A stretch of 44,967 bases of DNA from Clavulina sp. PMI_390 (taxonomy: Eukaryota > Basidiomycota > Agaricomycetes > Cantharellales > Hydnaceae), in the NCBI GenBank assembly GCA_015039315.1, contig WIDE01000079.1, positions 4,114 through 49,080 on the forward strand, written 5' to 3'. The notes under the pieces were generated by a model. It was not told where the DNA came from. It was given only the letters and a program-made list of their open reading frames with translations, and ran no database searches. The position numbers were made by a program, and so were the translations under genes. Numbering within the stretch: position 1 is the stretch's first letter; every line of letters begins with the position of its first letter. This document shows positions 23,001 through 36,048 of this stretch, piece after piece.

Positions 23001-25767
23001 ACTGGCGCGCTTTCCAAAAGGGTCGAGCACAAGCTGGAGGGGGTCCTGTAAAGGTGGATGTGCGCCGAGCTGCGACGGTAGGCGAGCCTTTCTGGATCAG
23101 CGTGGGGTTGCGGAACCCGCTGACGGCGGAGATTGTGCTACGAGATGTGAGTATCGGGGTGAAAGGTAAAGATGGAGCGGATATCGTACTGCATAAAGCA
23201 GGAAAAGAACCAGACGCCAAGGAGAGCGAGGGTGACCCCGAGACGGATATCGGCATCGATGTCGAAACGCTCGCGCAAGTGACTCTCCCACCCAAATCGC
23301 AACTGAGACTCTCTTTCCGTGTCCTTGTACATCACCCTTCATCTTCCGCATCTGCTACCCTCCCAGCATCCTACACATCCCTCACTTTTCCCACCCTCTC
23401 CTATTCCTTCCTTGGTCTTCTGCCTTGCACCGAAAGCCTTGCCCAACCCGGGAAACGGCTAAATGACACGGCGCAGCAGAGGATGGGCAAGGTGTACGCG
23501 CCTGAGAAGAGCGTGAGCATCGAGGTAAAAGAGAGGGGTATTAGCCTTGCAGCTTCGTTCGTCAGTCCTAGCGGTTCTCGCGCAGATGAAGACCGAGAGG
23601 AACAGGAAGAGATCAGCGTCTTCGATGGAGAGGTCCGGAAGGAGCGTCTTGTGATTCGGAATGCGGGCGTAAGAGCCGTGAGGGATGCATGGCTTATCCT
23701 ACCTCGTGATGGAAATATCTTCGTCCCAAGTCCAGCGAAAGAATCTGCTTCCGCTGAATCGCCAGTGAAAGCGAGCACGTTGGACGCCCCGGAACCGTAC
23801 CATCTCTCACTCGACGTTGCGGGAACTGGGGTTGGCCTTGCGCCAGGGGAGAGCACCAGTGTAGATGTCGTGATGCGGCACAGCGGAGACGGCGCAGCGA
23901 GCGTAGACATACTCATCGTGTTCCGCGAGGACGAAGGAACCAACCAGTACTTCGTGTCTCGCGCACGGAGGAACATCTGGATTCGGCCGCTCATTACACT
24001 GAGTGCTGCCGTCAAACCTGCACCTGTCAGTGCTAGTGCAGTTTCGGCCGGTGAACAGGGGCATGTCGATGATGGACCGATGTACTCGCTTGTGTTAGAG
24101 GTATGTTTTTAGCCCCTTCTAACCTTGTGCACTTCACAATGTTGTTGCTGATGCCAACTATGAATCCTTGTAATAGGTTGAAAATGTAGGAGGACCCAAC
24201 GACCTCTCTATCGACCGAGTCGGCACGCTCAGCACAGCCTGGCGTTTCTCGAATTCTACTTCACTTCCGTACGTATACATTATCTCTCTCTCTCTTCTCC
24301 CTATTGTTCCAATATACGAGGTATTGGCTAATCAAATTCTATATAGGTCCACTTGCACACCGCTTCCTCGACTCCAACTCACTCGTGCCACCCTCCCAAT
24401 CGAGTTACTCCCACCCACAGAACTGGATGTCCAAAAAGTGATCGTCAACCCATTCGAGCGTCTTTCAAAAGCACTAGGAGCTGTAGTGGAGGGAAAGCCC
24501 GTCCCCGCTCCACCTCCATCAGACGGCGACACGGACCTTGTCTTCAGTTCAGCTTCTGCTTCGAATGGGGAAGAATCCGGAGCACTGGATGCGTCGTACG
24601 CGTCTTTCATCCAGGCTGCAAGGCGCTCGGCTCTTTCGCGTCTTATTGGTGCTGAGTTCTCGTCTGTGCCAGTGGGAGACTATGCACGCATATTCCCACT
24701 ATGGACAGGACTCGACTGTGATGTCATCCTGGAATGGAGCATTGGTGGCAGCAAGCGTGATGCTACGGCTGAAAGCGATGCAGAGGAAGAGGAAGAGGAT
24801 GAAGATGAGGATGAAGATGAGGAAGAAGAAGTCGATCCTGATGAGACTATCTCGTCCCTTCCACAACCACCGGCATCACCGAGCCCGAAATCCAAACCCA
24901 AACCCTTCAAGCGACCGATTCGTCGGGGACTCATATCCCTTGCAGACGCAGGCGATCTTCTCTCTCTTGGAGCACGACATGGTGCGCTCCGCTCTGCATT
25001 GCCTGATGGTGCTGATGGTCAGAAGGGAGGACGAACGATGTATGCAGAGACGGCGCGCGAGAGGGAGATGCTGGTGAGGGCTGTGAGGGAGGGGAGATGG
25101 AATGAGGAGAGGTGCCCAGTCCGGGTGAACGTCGTCATTCCCTCTGATGCGGATGCCTCGGGGGGTGAAAGTGGTGGTGCTGGTATTGGCAGACGGAACT
25201 GGGATTTCGGGAATGGGTGAGTGGCCATTGTCCGCGATTGAAATTTGACCGGAAAACTCATCGCTAACCACCATGCGCCGTGCTTCTTTCTGCTTTTGCT
25301 TTTCTCTCAATGGGGATGCCTCTTCTCATTGCTCGCGGTAGGCCATGTGTCTTTCCGCTCTTGTTTGCAATCCGCAACGAGTCTGTTACTATGAGTGTGA
25401 AGGTCACGCTCAAGCTCCGTTCGCCTCCGACAAGGTTCGTGTGCTTTTGTGCTGACAGATATTTCATAATCATGCTAATATAGTGGTGTATGAAATCCAT
25501 AGGCCAGGCACGTCGATGTTCCGATACATTGGTGCCTTGACGAAGCGTGCGACCATCGGCGCTCGTGGACGGGTTGTCATCCCTGCAAAGGTTGTCGTCC
25601 CTGCCCCGGGGATTGTTGACGTTGGCAGCTGGGAGCTAGTGACGGAGGTTGGCGACGAGAAGGAGAGTGGATGGAAAGAGTGGGCGCGGTACGTGGACGT
25701 AGATGAGGATGTGGCGGATGCGGTCCGGCTCGAGGTGCTTGCCAGTGCAGAAGCCCAACTCATTTGA
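20061..25767 (+). CDS. TRS85: TRAPP complex subunit 8 (Trs85 homologue)
   Basis: Predicted 1573-aa subunit of TRAPPIII, the Rab1/Ypt1 exchange complex for autophagy and ER-Golgi traffic. Thirteen exons: 20061-20202, 20278-20556, 20636-20789, 20884-21241, 21302-21928, 22033-22158, 22240-22435, 22502-22695, 22775-24100, 24177-24268, 24347-25216, 25342-25434 and 25503-25767; the sum is a whole number of codons. Family signatures: SPHVVVLTTPDLDHLLSE near the N terminus, TIDWIGSRIA, GWNHPVA, LFNAVKKQ-like LLNAVKKQFGL, RLAEFATLLGDYKLA and LWFAMAGKRLEKSGI. The C-terminal half is beta-rich, as expected for the family's Ig-like domains. Two acidic low-complexity inserts (about residues 245-270 and 1310-1330) are lineage-type expansions. 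Intron 6 contains a run of 15 C before its acceptor. Exon 12-13 borders are the least certain. Confidence 0.88.
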
Positions 25768-26241
25768 GAGCATTTTTCTTTGTACTTTGAGTCCCACACA
25801 ATTATACCTGTCATTATACCATTAAGAACCCAACTCTCGAGAAGATGATACATGCTAATTATCTAGTTGCGAGTAATTACTGCTACAATCCCGCCGCTGC
25901 TGCGAAACGATTGCCACCTCGATCGAACACACAACCCGACAAACTCCCACGGTTCGGATTGATTGAATTGTTTTTCCCAATTGGGAGGCTTCGAGGCTGT
26001 CATTCGTGTGTTTCGTGTTTTCTGTCCTGAACCCCCTCGTTGTTGTTGGATTTTTGCAGTCCTGCCATCAGCAGCAGCGACGTCCTCGTGAACCACTTTC
26101 GACAACGACGAGTCGAACGCGCGGGGTTTTCTGGCGTCATACACCACGGCTCATTTGACATTCTTCGGGAGCAAAGGGCCAAAAGGGTCAACCACACAAA
26201 CTCGGGTTGTTGCCCGCCCAGATTATTTCCTAAACACTTGA
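25768..26241. other. Intergenic, TRAPPC8 3' end to DENN promoter
   Basis: 474 bp between same-strand genes. It should hold the TRAPPC8 terminator and the DENN gene promoter; no distinct motif identified. Confidence 0.5.
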
Positions 26242-29200
26242 ATGCAGAGCGTCCTGAAGAAACAGCCGTCTTTGACGGTCTCTCCGCCCGAGGGGGAGTC
26301 TTCCTCGTCCAAGAACCCACCACCACCATCCCAACAACAGCAGGGGAACTGGATTTCGCGTCTTCGCCGGTCAAATTCCGTTTTGCGCGAAACTTCACAG
26401 CAGCAGGCGCAGGCTAATCCCAACGGGCCCATCGAGCAGCTTGCCATCCCCGGCGCGCGAAACCCCAACGCGAGCCGCACGAGCCTCGCCACGTCCCGCT
26501 ACTCTGAAGACTTTGAGCCCATGGACCCATCCGCGACCGCGCAAACCCACCAACAACGCCTCATCAGCATCCATTCCACCACCACCAACACAAACACGAC
26601 GACGAATGATGCTGCGAGTACGGGCGCGGCCACGCATGGTACGAGTATCGGCGGGCCGTCAGGCATGGCGCCCCCAAAAATCCCGGCGCGCAACCCCACG
26701 CGTAGTTTGAAGGAATCCACTACGAGCTCGGCATTCTTGAGCGTTTCGCCCGCGACGGCGCCCACGGGCGCGGCAGGCGCGACGCTGCCCTTGACGAGTC
26801 TGTATCTCGTTAGCGGGCTGCCCAAAAGTCCACAAACCTGGACGTTGGCTGATCACGACTCGACGGCTGGCGTACATCATTCAGAGGGTGAGTCTTTCAA
26901 TGTATCTATCTATCAGTCTTTTCTGACATTGCTCTTATACGCTGCCATAAATTCCCTTCTTCTCTTCTTCTTTTGCCTGCATGCGTCCACGCCGTCCCCC
27001 ATCCCAGGTGCTGTGGGGCGCTTCTGGCGGGCAGAAGTCCTGGGCTCCTCCGTCACACCCGGTGTAGGCAAGAAGAAGCGTCGAGGAAAAGGCGTCGGCG
27101 ACGACCACTCGTCCAAACGCCTCGGCACGCTCTCCAAAACCGACCTGGGCAAAATGCTCTCTAAATCTCTCAAACTATCCTTTACGCGCGAAGTCGAGAT
27201 CATCGCGAGCACGCTGCAGCCCGCGAGCACCGTCCACACGTTTACGTTTGCGCTTGCGAGCTCAGCCACGGACGATGGGATGCCCCATACGCATGCGAAT
27301 GGGCTTATGCGCACGAGTATTTTGAGTGCGACGACTACGGCGGATAATCGGACTGCTGCTGGCGCGTCGACATATAATCCGTACATGGACCCGTCCCTCC
27401 CGCGTCCGTCCTCGACGTACCTTGGCCCGACTGCAGGCGTCGGTACCCCCGGCGTAGGCGCCTTTGATCCGAACAGCTTGCGCGGTGGAGTAGGTACGCT
27501 GGCAGGCGGTGCTGTCCCTGGTACGACGTACTATGGTGTCTGCCTGACCGTATGGAGCCACGCAGACGAGGAGCGCACAGCTGCTATTCGACGCACGCTC
27601 GAGGCTGCTGCTCGTAATCGCGGTACGTCCACCGTCGGAGGCGCAGCGCAAAACGGCGTAGGCGGCAGCGGAGCAGCCACAGGCAAAGGCACGCGTCTGA
27701 ACAAGTATTCCACCGCTACGACTGTCAGCTCGCGCAAGAGCAAGAAGAGCGGTGTGGGCGGACCGTGGAGCGCGACGGACGTGGATGATACGGACGCTGA
27801 TGTCGATGGGTTCAGTGATGCTGACATGAGCGGGATGAGTTTGGGTGGATTGGGTATGAATGGTATGGGAGGGAGTGGGGTGGATAAGGATGGTGCGGGT
27901 GGTCCTGGAGGTGTGGGGGCGTCCACGCTGTTCTTGCCTCCCAATACGGTGTTCTGGTTACCTTATGCTTTGAGTAAGCCGTTTTCCTCTAACCGTTTTA
28001 GTTCTCGTCAACTTATCGTTGTCGTGTTTTCCAGCTCTTGTTTCGCGACACCCTATTTATGATCTCATGAGAGATTACCTCACTCTCAGCTGGGCCCGCT
28101 TCAGCAAGGACGTCCAGTCCCATACTTTGTGCGTCGCCTCGCCACCTCTTCCCTACTGATACTGACATTGTGTTCCCTTGGTCATCGTCAGACAAATCAA
28201 CAAAATTCTCGAGTTCCCTGCCCCGCGTGCAGGTGAGATGATCAAGCTTGACGCCGGTGTGTCGGGCGAGAGCATGGAGGTTGTGTGCCGCTTCCCTGGA
28301 GGGATGGACTTTGGGCGAGGACTCGTCGACGTCAACGTGAGTTTACCTTCGTTCTTGAGATCGCGGTCCGCATTGCTGATCCATACTTGTATTCGCCAGT
28401 TCACGATGTGGCCGTTGTTCCAGTGCCTGAATATCGATAACATCCTGACGATCTGCGAGGTACGAATTCCTCTCTTCTGAATTGTTGCCGACGATCTGAT
28501 GACATTTGGTTTGCACATAGCTTGCGTTGGCCCCTACTGGTCGTATCCTCTTCCTCTCTCGGCACCCTGTGATGCTTGGAGTAAGTTGACAGCCACCTTC
28601 ACACGCTGAAGGACGCTATACTTACAATCTGTTGCTTCTATCTTAGATCGCGGTGTCTACCATTAAGTACCTCGTCGAGCTTCGTGGCTGGAACGGCATC
28701 TCCTTGCCTATTGTGTATGTCATATTCATGGAGGCTTCCCATTGCCATCTTGTCTCTAACCTGGTTTATCCATCTAGCCACGCCCGTGATGCCAAGATCT
28801 ACCTGGAGGATCCGGGTCCTTGGATTATGGGTCTCCCAACCGAGTGCCGCTACATCACACGGATACAGCCCGAGATCTGTGTCTGCGACCTGTAAGTCTC
28901 GTGTCTTTACCCTTCCTTTCTAGTGCGTATGTCTGATCTGGTGTACTTGTTGGACATATTCAGCGATATCAACTTCGTGTAAGCACACTCTCATCCTAAC
29001 AGCAAGACAATGATACTGACTGACGCTGGCGATGCTTATAGAAACTGCTCCGCTCCCCCAGCCAATGTTGTGTCTCTCCGTGGCCAGCGCGACAAGTTCC
29101 GCAAGGTCCTAATGTCCGCATTCGACCAGTATTACCACCCCGATCACTCCATTCCCAGCGAGTTCAAGGAGGCTTTCCCTGCTGGCCGTTTCCGTCCTCT

Positions 29201-31325
29201 CTGCAAGATCGTCACCAAGAAAGGGAACACGAGCACCCCAGTCGCTGAGATTATTCGTGCACCGGACTGGTGGCATCAGACTAAGGTCGTCCAGGCTTTC
29301 GATGTTGTTCTTCGGGACAAGGTATGTCTTGTTGAATGGGTTTTATGCATGACTGGATCCGTGCTGACTTTGCTCTTCCCGGATCTTGTACCATCTAGTA
29401 CAAGAAGCCTCCATTGATCAAGCGCCTTGCCATGCTTCGCGGGTTCAAGCAGCCCGCAAGACTGACACCCGCGGAGATGCTCATCCAATCTTCTATCCGA
29501 AAGAGAGCCTCGGCCTTTGTCGACGCTCGTGATGATCTTGAGACTAAGATCGGACGTTTGTCGCGTCGGTTGAACTTCTTGTTGACTGAGGCAGAACTCT
29601 GGCGCCAGAAGTTTGTCAGCTTCGAGGAGTATGCGGAGACGCTGAGCGCCGAGGCTGCTGAGCTCCGGGCCAAGATTGGCAAAGAGCAGCGGGAGAGCAA
29701 GCGTTTGAGTGGACTGGTGCAGATGTCGACCCACGAGAAGGATGAGTTGAAGAACAGTGCGTGCTATCTCATCTGCTTTTGGTGGTTTTTGTCAGATCGA
29801 CTGACTTTGCATTTGCTGCTAACCCCCTATTCGGACCTTATTCATCAACAGAACTTTACAGCACCGAATCGGCTCACCGTGAGGCTATCGTAGAGCTCGA
29901 GCGCATGAAGGAGGAGATGGACGAGATGGAGCGCGAGCGCTCGCAAATGATCGCCGAAGTAGAAGCGCAGATCGAGCGCGCGCTCGTCTCTATGGCGTTC
30001 TCCGACAACATGTCAGATACCGGCACAAACCATGGCATGACGCGTGCAATGTCTGAGTCCGGTACCATGAACGAGCGCGAGTTCCCCAATGGTGGCGTTC
30101 CAGGCAGTCGTCCCGGAAGTGCGATGTCCAGCCGTGCTAGCTCGCGCGCTGGTGTTGTCCGCGTCCAGAGTCCTTACTCGCCTTTCGAGAGTGCCACTTT
30201 CCCTAACGGTGGGATCCCGACGACCCACTCGAACCTCCGCTCGCTTGGCTCTGGCGTCACGCTTGCAGAACACGACGATGAGTTTGGCGATGATGAGGCG
30301 ACGGGCGTGGTCCGGATGAGCCCTACGACCATGACTGGCCCGATGGCTTCTGTGAAGGAGGTCGACGAGTCGGATCCTGGTCATGAACAACATGAGCGTG
30401 AACCTCAGCCTGTCTCTGAACATGAGCAGCCGAGGGAAGGCAGCGTTGTTGAAGCGATCGATATGGATTCGGCTGCTGAGGCTGAGGCTGTGGAGCTTGC
30501 TGGGCCAGGACAGCCCTTGTCGGAAAAGGCACTGAGACGCTTCTCTGCACAGCGCAGGGACTCGAATGCGGGTGCGCTGCATGAGGTGGACTATGGTATT
30601 AGCGAGAGGACAGATGCTGTTGCACAGAAGATGCTTGCCATCCAGCAAAAGGTACGTCGACTGACTGCATGCCATTGCCTGTTTCGCGACCGAGAACTAA
30701 CAAATTGTTTGTGTAGCTTGAGGCTGCTCGTCTGGAGACGTGGCAGCGCCGAACGGATTCCGTCGTGAGCCACGATACGTCTGTCGGCTCGCGCCCGCGC
30801 AATGCTCATGGAGCGAAGACAGCCGCTATTGAGGCACAGCTCATCAACTCGCGCAAAACGACAGAAGACTCGAAGAGCGTCAAGCCCCCAAGCCCCACTG
30901 TTGCCACCTCTATGGCCACAGAGGCCTCTCGTTCAAAGACCTCCTTGACGTCCGCTCCAGCTCGTCGAACCTCCGTTCGTTCTGCGACTGGGAGACCCGC
31001 AGGGAGGCACCACCGCAAAAAATCGTCGGTTGCCAAAGCGGCTGCTGCCATGCATAGCAGCACGGACGACTCGGATGATTACCAGAGCGCCACCTCCAAC
31101 CTTCCTTCCGAAGATGAGGGCGACGACACGATGACTGTTGACCCGCCTACCCCTCGCACAAATCCTTTCCCTCCCACTCCCAAGGACTCTGTCCGAGCGG
31201 AATCGCGTGCGGGGAGCGTGGCGGACAGCGCCCAAACATTGACTCCTCGCGAGTCCTTTGATACGCGTCACACTACGATTAGTATGGGTACAATCCGTGG
31301 GTCTGCACTTGCAAAGCAGAAGTAG
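26242..31325 (+). CDS. DENN-domain protein, probable Rab GEF
   Basis: Predicted 1404 aa from thirteen exons: 26242-26887, 27008-27973, 28035-28128, 28192-28336, 28400-28459, 28521-28580, 28647-28714, 28778-28891, 28964-28978, 29042-29321, 29399-29756, 29852-30651 and 30717-31325; all phases fit. After a disordered Ser/Thr/Pro-rich N terminus come uDENN (LYLVSGLPKSPQTWTLAD, ~180; FWRAEVLG; YGVCLTVWS ~435; LVSRHPIYDLMRDYL ~540), cDENN (APTGRILFLSRHPVMLG ~640; YLVELRGWNGISLPIV; DPGPWIMGLP) and a dDENN part to about 830. A coiled coil (~840-1000, Leu/Glu/Arg heptads) and a disordered Ser-rich tail follow. DENN proteins load GTP on Rabs; the Rab partner cannot be told. Exon 9 is only 15 nt. Confidence 0.88.
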
Positions 31326-31956
31326 CCTATACTACCTGGATGGAATCGCATAGATCTTCGCTCTCTCAATTTGCTTTTTCAGGATTACGTCGTCAACCTG
31401 CTCTCTTTGTTCTTCTCCTTCTCTCTCTTCGTTCCGATATACCAAACGTACTCTCCGTACGTTATTCTATTTCTTGACCTTTGTATTCCGTCGCGACTCC
31501 AACCAGGCCTTTCTAGTCCCTAGAATATCTTTAGTGCCTTTATCTTTATTATCGTCTGCCTACTCCACAACCTCTCCCTCTCCTTGCATCGCTTCTCTCT
31601 CCGTCCCTCTATACCGTCATCGTCACTACCATATCCTAAGTAATCCCTCTCAAATACTAAGACCAAATTATGACGAACCACCTATGTGCTGGACCCTAGG
31701 GTGCATCGTGAGACAACAAGTCCAAACTCCAAATCTATTTCACACATTCACATGCAATCGGACCATAGACTCTTCAGCCTCTCCTAGATTTCTTTTTTGC
31801 CTACCACCATTTTGTTTCTATAATTGCTACACCCCCCCTAAGTTCTACCCGTCTTCGCCCTAGACGTATTCCCCGCACTTTCGACTCTCGTAATCTCCTC
31901 ATTGCTCCGATCTGGGTTGGGCTGGGACTCTCGTATTTGCGATAGTGGTGCGAACT
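31326..31956. other. Intergenic, pyrimidine-rich promoter region of the hydrolase
   Basis: About 630 bp rich in CT runs on the plus strand, as is common upstream of fungal genes. No other gene seen. Confidence 0.5.
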
Positions 31957-34312
31957 ATGACGTTAGGATCGACAGATGATGGAACGTGTTTTTTTGACGC
32001 GGATACTTTCTCTTTGGTTCTCATGCAGGCTGTTGCTCTGGAGCCTTCGTTCTGGGCCTATCATGGCAAGCGCATTCTTCAAGAGTGCGTGCTTATCTCT
32101 TTCTCTGCGTTGTTGTCTCCTACTCACTTTCTCTGCCTCACTTTTCCCCTACCTCTATGGACCAGAGCACCTCTTGCGACGCTCGTTCGCTATCATTTCT
32201 CTCTCGATTGGCGGATTCCAGACGCTGAACCACGTCCTTGCTCCATTCACATTTGACAGTAAGGGTAAACAGCGACAGGCTCTCGCCTCAGGGTCGTCCT
32301 CTTCCTCAGCACCATACGCGGATCACTCCAACGCAAGTCCCGGCGCAGATCGAGCTAAGCCGAGCATAGACCTGGGCGGTCCCGATTCAGCTGCGCTCTA
32401 CGCCGTCATACCGGATCATCCTTCATCGCTGCTCGTCCGAAAGGGGTGCTCGTCCAAGCTGCTCCCATCAGAGAAAGATCCCATGCGTGATGGAGATGGA
32501 GACGACCCTGTCGTGTTGACAGAATCAGTGTCCCTGCACGACTTTGTACGGAAGCATGTGACAAGTCTATTCGAGAAATGGGAGCCTACTTGGTGGCTCA
32601 ACAGGCGAGCTCTATTATGACCTAGGATCCGACAGCGTTGATAATAACATGAATCGTTCTCGTCTTCTCTTCTTTCTCTTACTTAGTGGACATTTTCAAA
32701 CGTTCTGGAGCAGTGCTGGGAACTTCTCCGAACTCGACCAAATAGAGTATGATCGGTATGTCGACCCCGCCGAAACAGCCTGTTTTCTTCTGCCATTCAG
32801 TTCTGATATGAACTCTGGTGTTCAAGGACTTTACTGGAACTACCTGACGGAGGCGTAGTGTAAGTCTCATGCTATCAGCTGACTAGCATAAATTCCATAT
32901 ACCAATGTCTCTTTGAAGGGCTGTCGACTTTACATTTCCACGCGATGGGAGCATATCGGATGAGACCCCCATTGTGATCGTCCTGCCTGGGCTCACAGGA
33001 GGTACGCTCACCTCCCTACTTGGAAGTGAATGACGCACTCACACATATTGCAGGCTCGCAAGCGTCATATGTCCGAATGCTGGTTGCTCAAACAGGAAAA
33101 TCGCGCGCAGAAGGCGGGCTCGGTCTGAGGAGTGTCGTCCTCAACTCAAGAGGGTGTGGAAACGTACCATTACGAACACCGCAGATCTCAGCTGGTTCTC
33201 CTAACGATCTGAAATCTGCCTTAATCTTCCTGCGTGAAAAGTATCCTGCTGCTCCGATATATGGTGTTGGATTCTCCTTGGGTGCCACAGTGTTGTCAAA
33301 GTACCTTGGGCAAGAGGGAGATGCCAGTGAAATTCAGGCAGCGGTCGTGGTTGCATGCGTAAGTTTCGAGGACTCTTTTCAGCTGCTCTGACCTCCAGAT
33401 GCTGACGAAATGACTCCTCCTGCCAGCCTTGGGACCTACAACGAAATAGCGATCAGTGCGTCTTTTGCTCGTGTCTATGTTCGATCCTGATCTCTGACCT
33501 CTTTCATACAAATCCATCACCCCCCAAATAGGCTGGAACGTGAATTCATTGGCAAACATGTCTACTCTCGCGCCCTGGCCAAATCCTACCTCGCACTCCT
33601 CCACCGATCCCTACCGACCCTCGAGGTAGATTCCTCGCACGTCTTCCACTCCCACCTTGAAATCATCCACACCCTCCGCTCCCCAACATTCACAAAAGTG
33701 AACACACATATGGCAGCCATCATCGGCGGGCCCTCCCCTGACTTCCCACACCCATCGGTGAACGACTTCTATCGCTGGGCTTCGTGCGCGCGCGATATAC
33801 CCGGCGTAAGCGTTCCGCTACTGATCATTAATGCGGACGACGACCCGATCGTGCAGGTCCTACCCGAGGACGAAGTGCGCGCGCAACGTGGGGGCAAGAA
33901 CGGCGGTGGGTCCACGATGATGGTTGTCACGCGTGGTGGGGGCCATTTGGGCTGGTTCCATGGCAAGGACGCGAAGAGGCGCTGGATCAGTACGCCTATC
34001 ATGCAGTGGCTTCGCGCTGTTTCGGAAGAGATTGTGTGGGGCCCTGATGACCCGGGGTATATCGGCGGCGCTGGCGCTGATGCTCAAACTGTTACTGGTG
34101 ACTTTCAGGTGGTAGCGGAGCCGTCGAAGAGGAAGCGGCGGGTGAGGGTTGTGTGCGAGGATGGCTTCACTCGCGCAGAGGGGGAGCCTCTAGAGATTGG
34201 GTATAGACTGTTTGATGATGAAGACTTTGGATTTGTCGACACCACACCTGCTGGTGGCGAGACTGGTGCCAATGGGGACTCGTCTGTCCCTGGCGCTTTT
34301 GCTGGGCTTTGA
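31957..34312 (+). CDS. YheT/ABHD1-3-type alpha/beta hydrolase
   Basis: Predicted 590 aa in eight exons: 31957-32084, 32260-32604, 32687-32755, 32827-32859, 32919-33001, 33054-33358, 33427-33455 and 33532-34312. Family order is clear: WWLNSGHFQTFW, YDRTLLELPDGG, VAVDFTFP, VLPGLTGGSQASYVR, RGCGNVPLRTPQ, nucleophile elbow GVGFSLGATVLSKYL (Ser), PWDLQRNS, acid loop NADDDPIV (Asp) and GGGHLGWF (His), a complete triad. Related fungal enzymes (Eeb1/Eht1, YMR210W) are acyltransferases or esterases on medium-chain acyl groups or monoacylglycerol lipases; the substrate here is unknown. Intron 2 uses a GC donor (AG|GCGAGC). The N-terminal exon is the weakest part: I prefer a spliced start at 31957 over an unspliced hydrophobic reading from 31976. 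Confidence 0.85.
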
Positions 34313-35417
34313 GACTACCAGTTCACTTCAAGCTCCAGCACCCTACTTTTCCCATTTCCCTCCGCTATTCTGCTTACATTTGACGACTATTGTATTGTTT
34401 CTTCCATCATTGCTACGTGCTTGGGACCCTCACATTTGTAGTTTACCCCTTTTTTCCCTCTCCACTTCACGCATGCTTGGAGCTGCAGTCTACCATTGCT
34501 TTGCCGTATATAATTCTTTTGATAGTCTTGTACATCACTACCGTCATTTGGTTATATTACCCTGGTACCCCTATATGCATCTATAGTTAGATCCGCGTCC
34601 GCGATAACTAGCACCACAACACAACCTTGAGAGGAGTGTCAAGGCAACACATATGGACGATTTTGTGCATACTGCCGGAGTTCTACCGGCTGACGTTGGC
34701 GGTGGGGCGGGTGGGCCATCATTACTGGCCACATGCTTACGTTTGTTCGAGGGGCCGTCGGGGCGTCGGTAATATTGTCAATTTATGAATTTAGGCGTTA
34801 TCGTGTAATGATGACTCCCAGTTATATGCACATAATTTGGCAATTGCGTCACACATATCACATGGTCTTAGCTGGGCGAGCTCGAACGCGGGGATTACCG
34901 CATCGGTATATTGGCCAATGACGAGTAAGGGAGAAAGTACAAGTACATTGTGTCGTAAGGATGATAGTTAGCGTGGCAGTACCACAGCATAGGCTCGGCA
35001 CAACAGAAGAAGAGACGAGACGATATTTGTACAACCAAGATAGAAGGCGGTCCGGCGCCGGTGAATGGTTATTGCTTCGTGAATGAGAATTATTGAGATC
35101 TGATAGGCGTGAAACGCGGTAGTTTAGAGAGTGAACGAAATGGTCGTGGGCGGATTACGCGGCGTATCCGTGAAATGGCTACCAGAGAGGAAGGAGAGAC
35201 GGTTAGCGATAAGTGCTAATGGCATAGATTGAGTGACCTACAATCGGTCAATTGGGTATTATCATGGAACAGAGAGATGGTGAGGTTGGAGACGAGCTAG
35301 AAGGAACTACGGTGCCAAGAGCATAGCATAATCAGCTTGAGCACGAAGCAAAAATAAGAGCCATGTATGAAGACATATCACCAGGAGATACTCACCACTG
35401 GGATTCCTTGTCACCGT
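34313..35417. other. Convergent 3' intergenic region
   Basis: About 1.1 kb between the stop of the hydrolase (+) and that of the tyrosine-rich gene (-). The first part is T-rich, consistent with a 3' UTR. Small frames have no recognisable content. Confidence 0.55.
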
Positions 35418-36048
35418 TCAGAAGTCGAAGTCAGAGTCAAGCATCATGTTGCGACGCATGGCTCGACGGCGTGCGCGCATTCGACGGGCATGCTCGTACT
35501 CGTAGTCAAGGTCGTCGTACGAGGGGCGCATTGCCGAATGGTCGTATGCGGGGTAGGCGGCAGTGTTAGAATAGACAGCCGAGTACGCAACCTGGGGGTA
35601 GGTCTGGTATGTCTGGTAGCCTGGCATCCCTGTGTACGGATACTGGGCATAGGTCGCGGTGGGATAGTAGCCCGCTGTGGCTCCAGCAGTATAAGGCACA
35701 ACAGCACCTCCATTGTACATGGCTAGATGATTCAAGCAACCAAGAGAGCAAGTGTTGAGATGACTAGAATATAGCACAAGCAGCATTGAACTTACATTGG
35801 CGGTGCACGCGGTTATAGTTGCGACGATACTTGCTGTCAAACATTGGGTCGTAGTAGTCAAGGTCGTCGAAGTCGTCAAATTCAAGGGGACCGTAAGGAC
35901 GATATGAAGATGGGTGGAAAGATGGTGGGTAGTGGCTGGGTGCAAAGGGCGAAGGGTAGGTTACGTGTGAGACACTCGAGGAGGCGACCGAGGGTACAGA
36001 GATGACTTGAGGGGAGGAGGAGAGAATACTCATGAGGATGGCGTGCAC
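35418..36048 (-). CDS. Small tyrosine-rich protein of unknown function
   Basis: Predicted 185 aa in two exons (36048-35796 and 35722-35418) joined by a GTAAGT...CTAG intron in phase 1. I do not recognise the family. About 25 residues are tyrosine (roughly 13%), mostly in YP, TY and AY contexts, as in prion-like low-complexity segments. Each half contains a DDLDY motif followed by a basic stretch: YYDPMFDSKYRRNYNR in the first, HARRMRARRRAMRRN in the second. It ends in acidic DSDFDF. No signal peptide or membrane span is evident. A TATAAG sequence near 36072-36078 on the minus strand suggests the second Met (36033) could be the real start. The codon pattern and clean intron support a real gene. 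Confidence 0.72.

Noticed and set aside
31976..32620. Alternative hydrolase start with apparent membrane segments
   Set aside because: The hydrophobic stretch is an intron-like pyrimidine tract. A GTGCGT...GACAG intron (32085-32259) joins the exons in phase, so the spliced start is preferred, though not proven.
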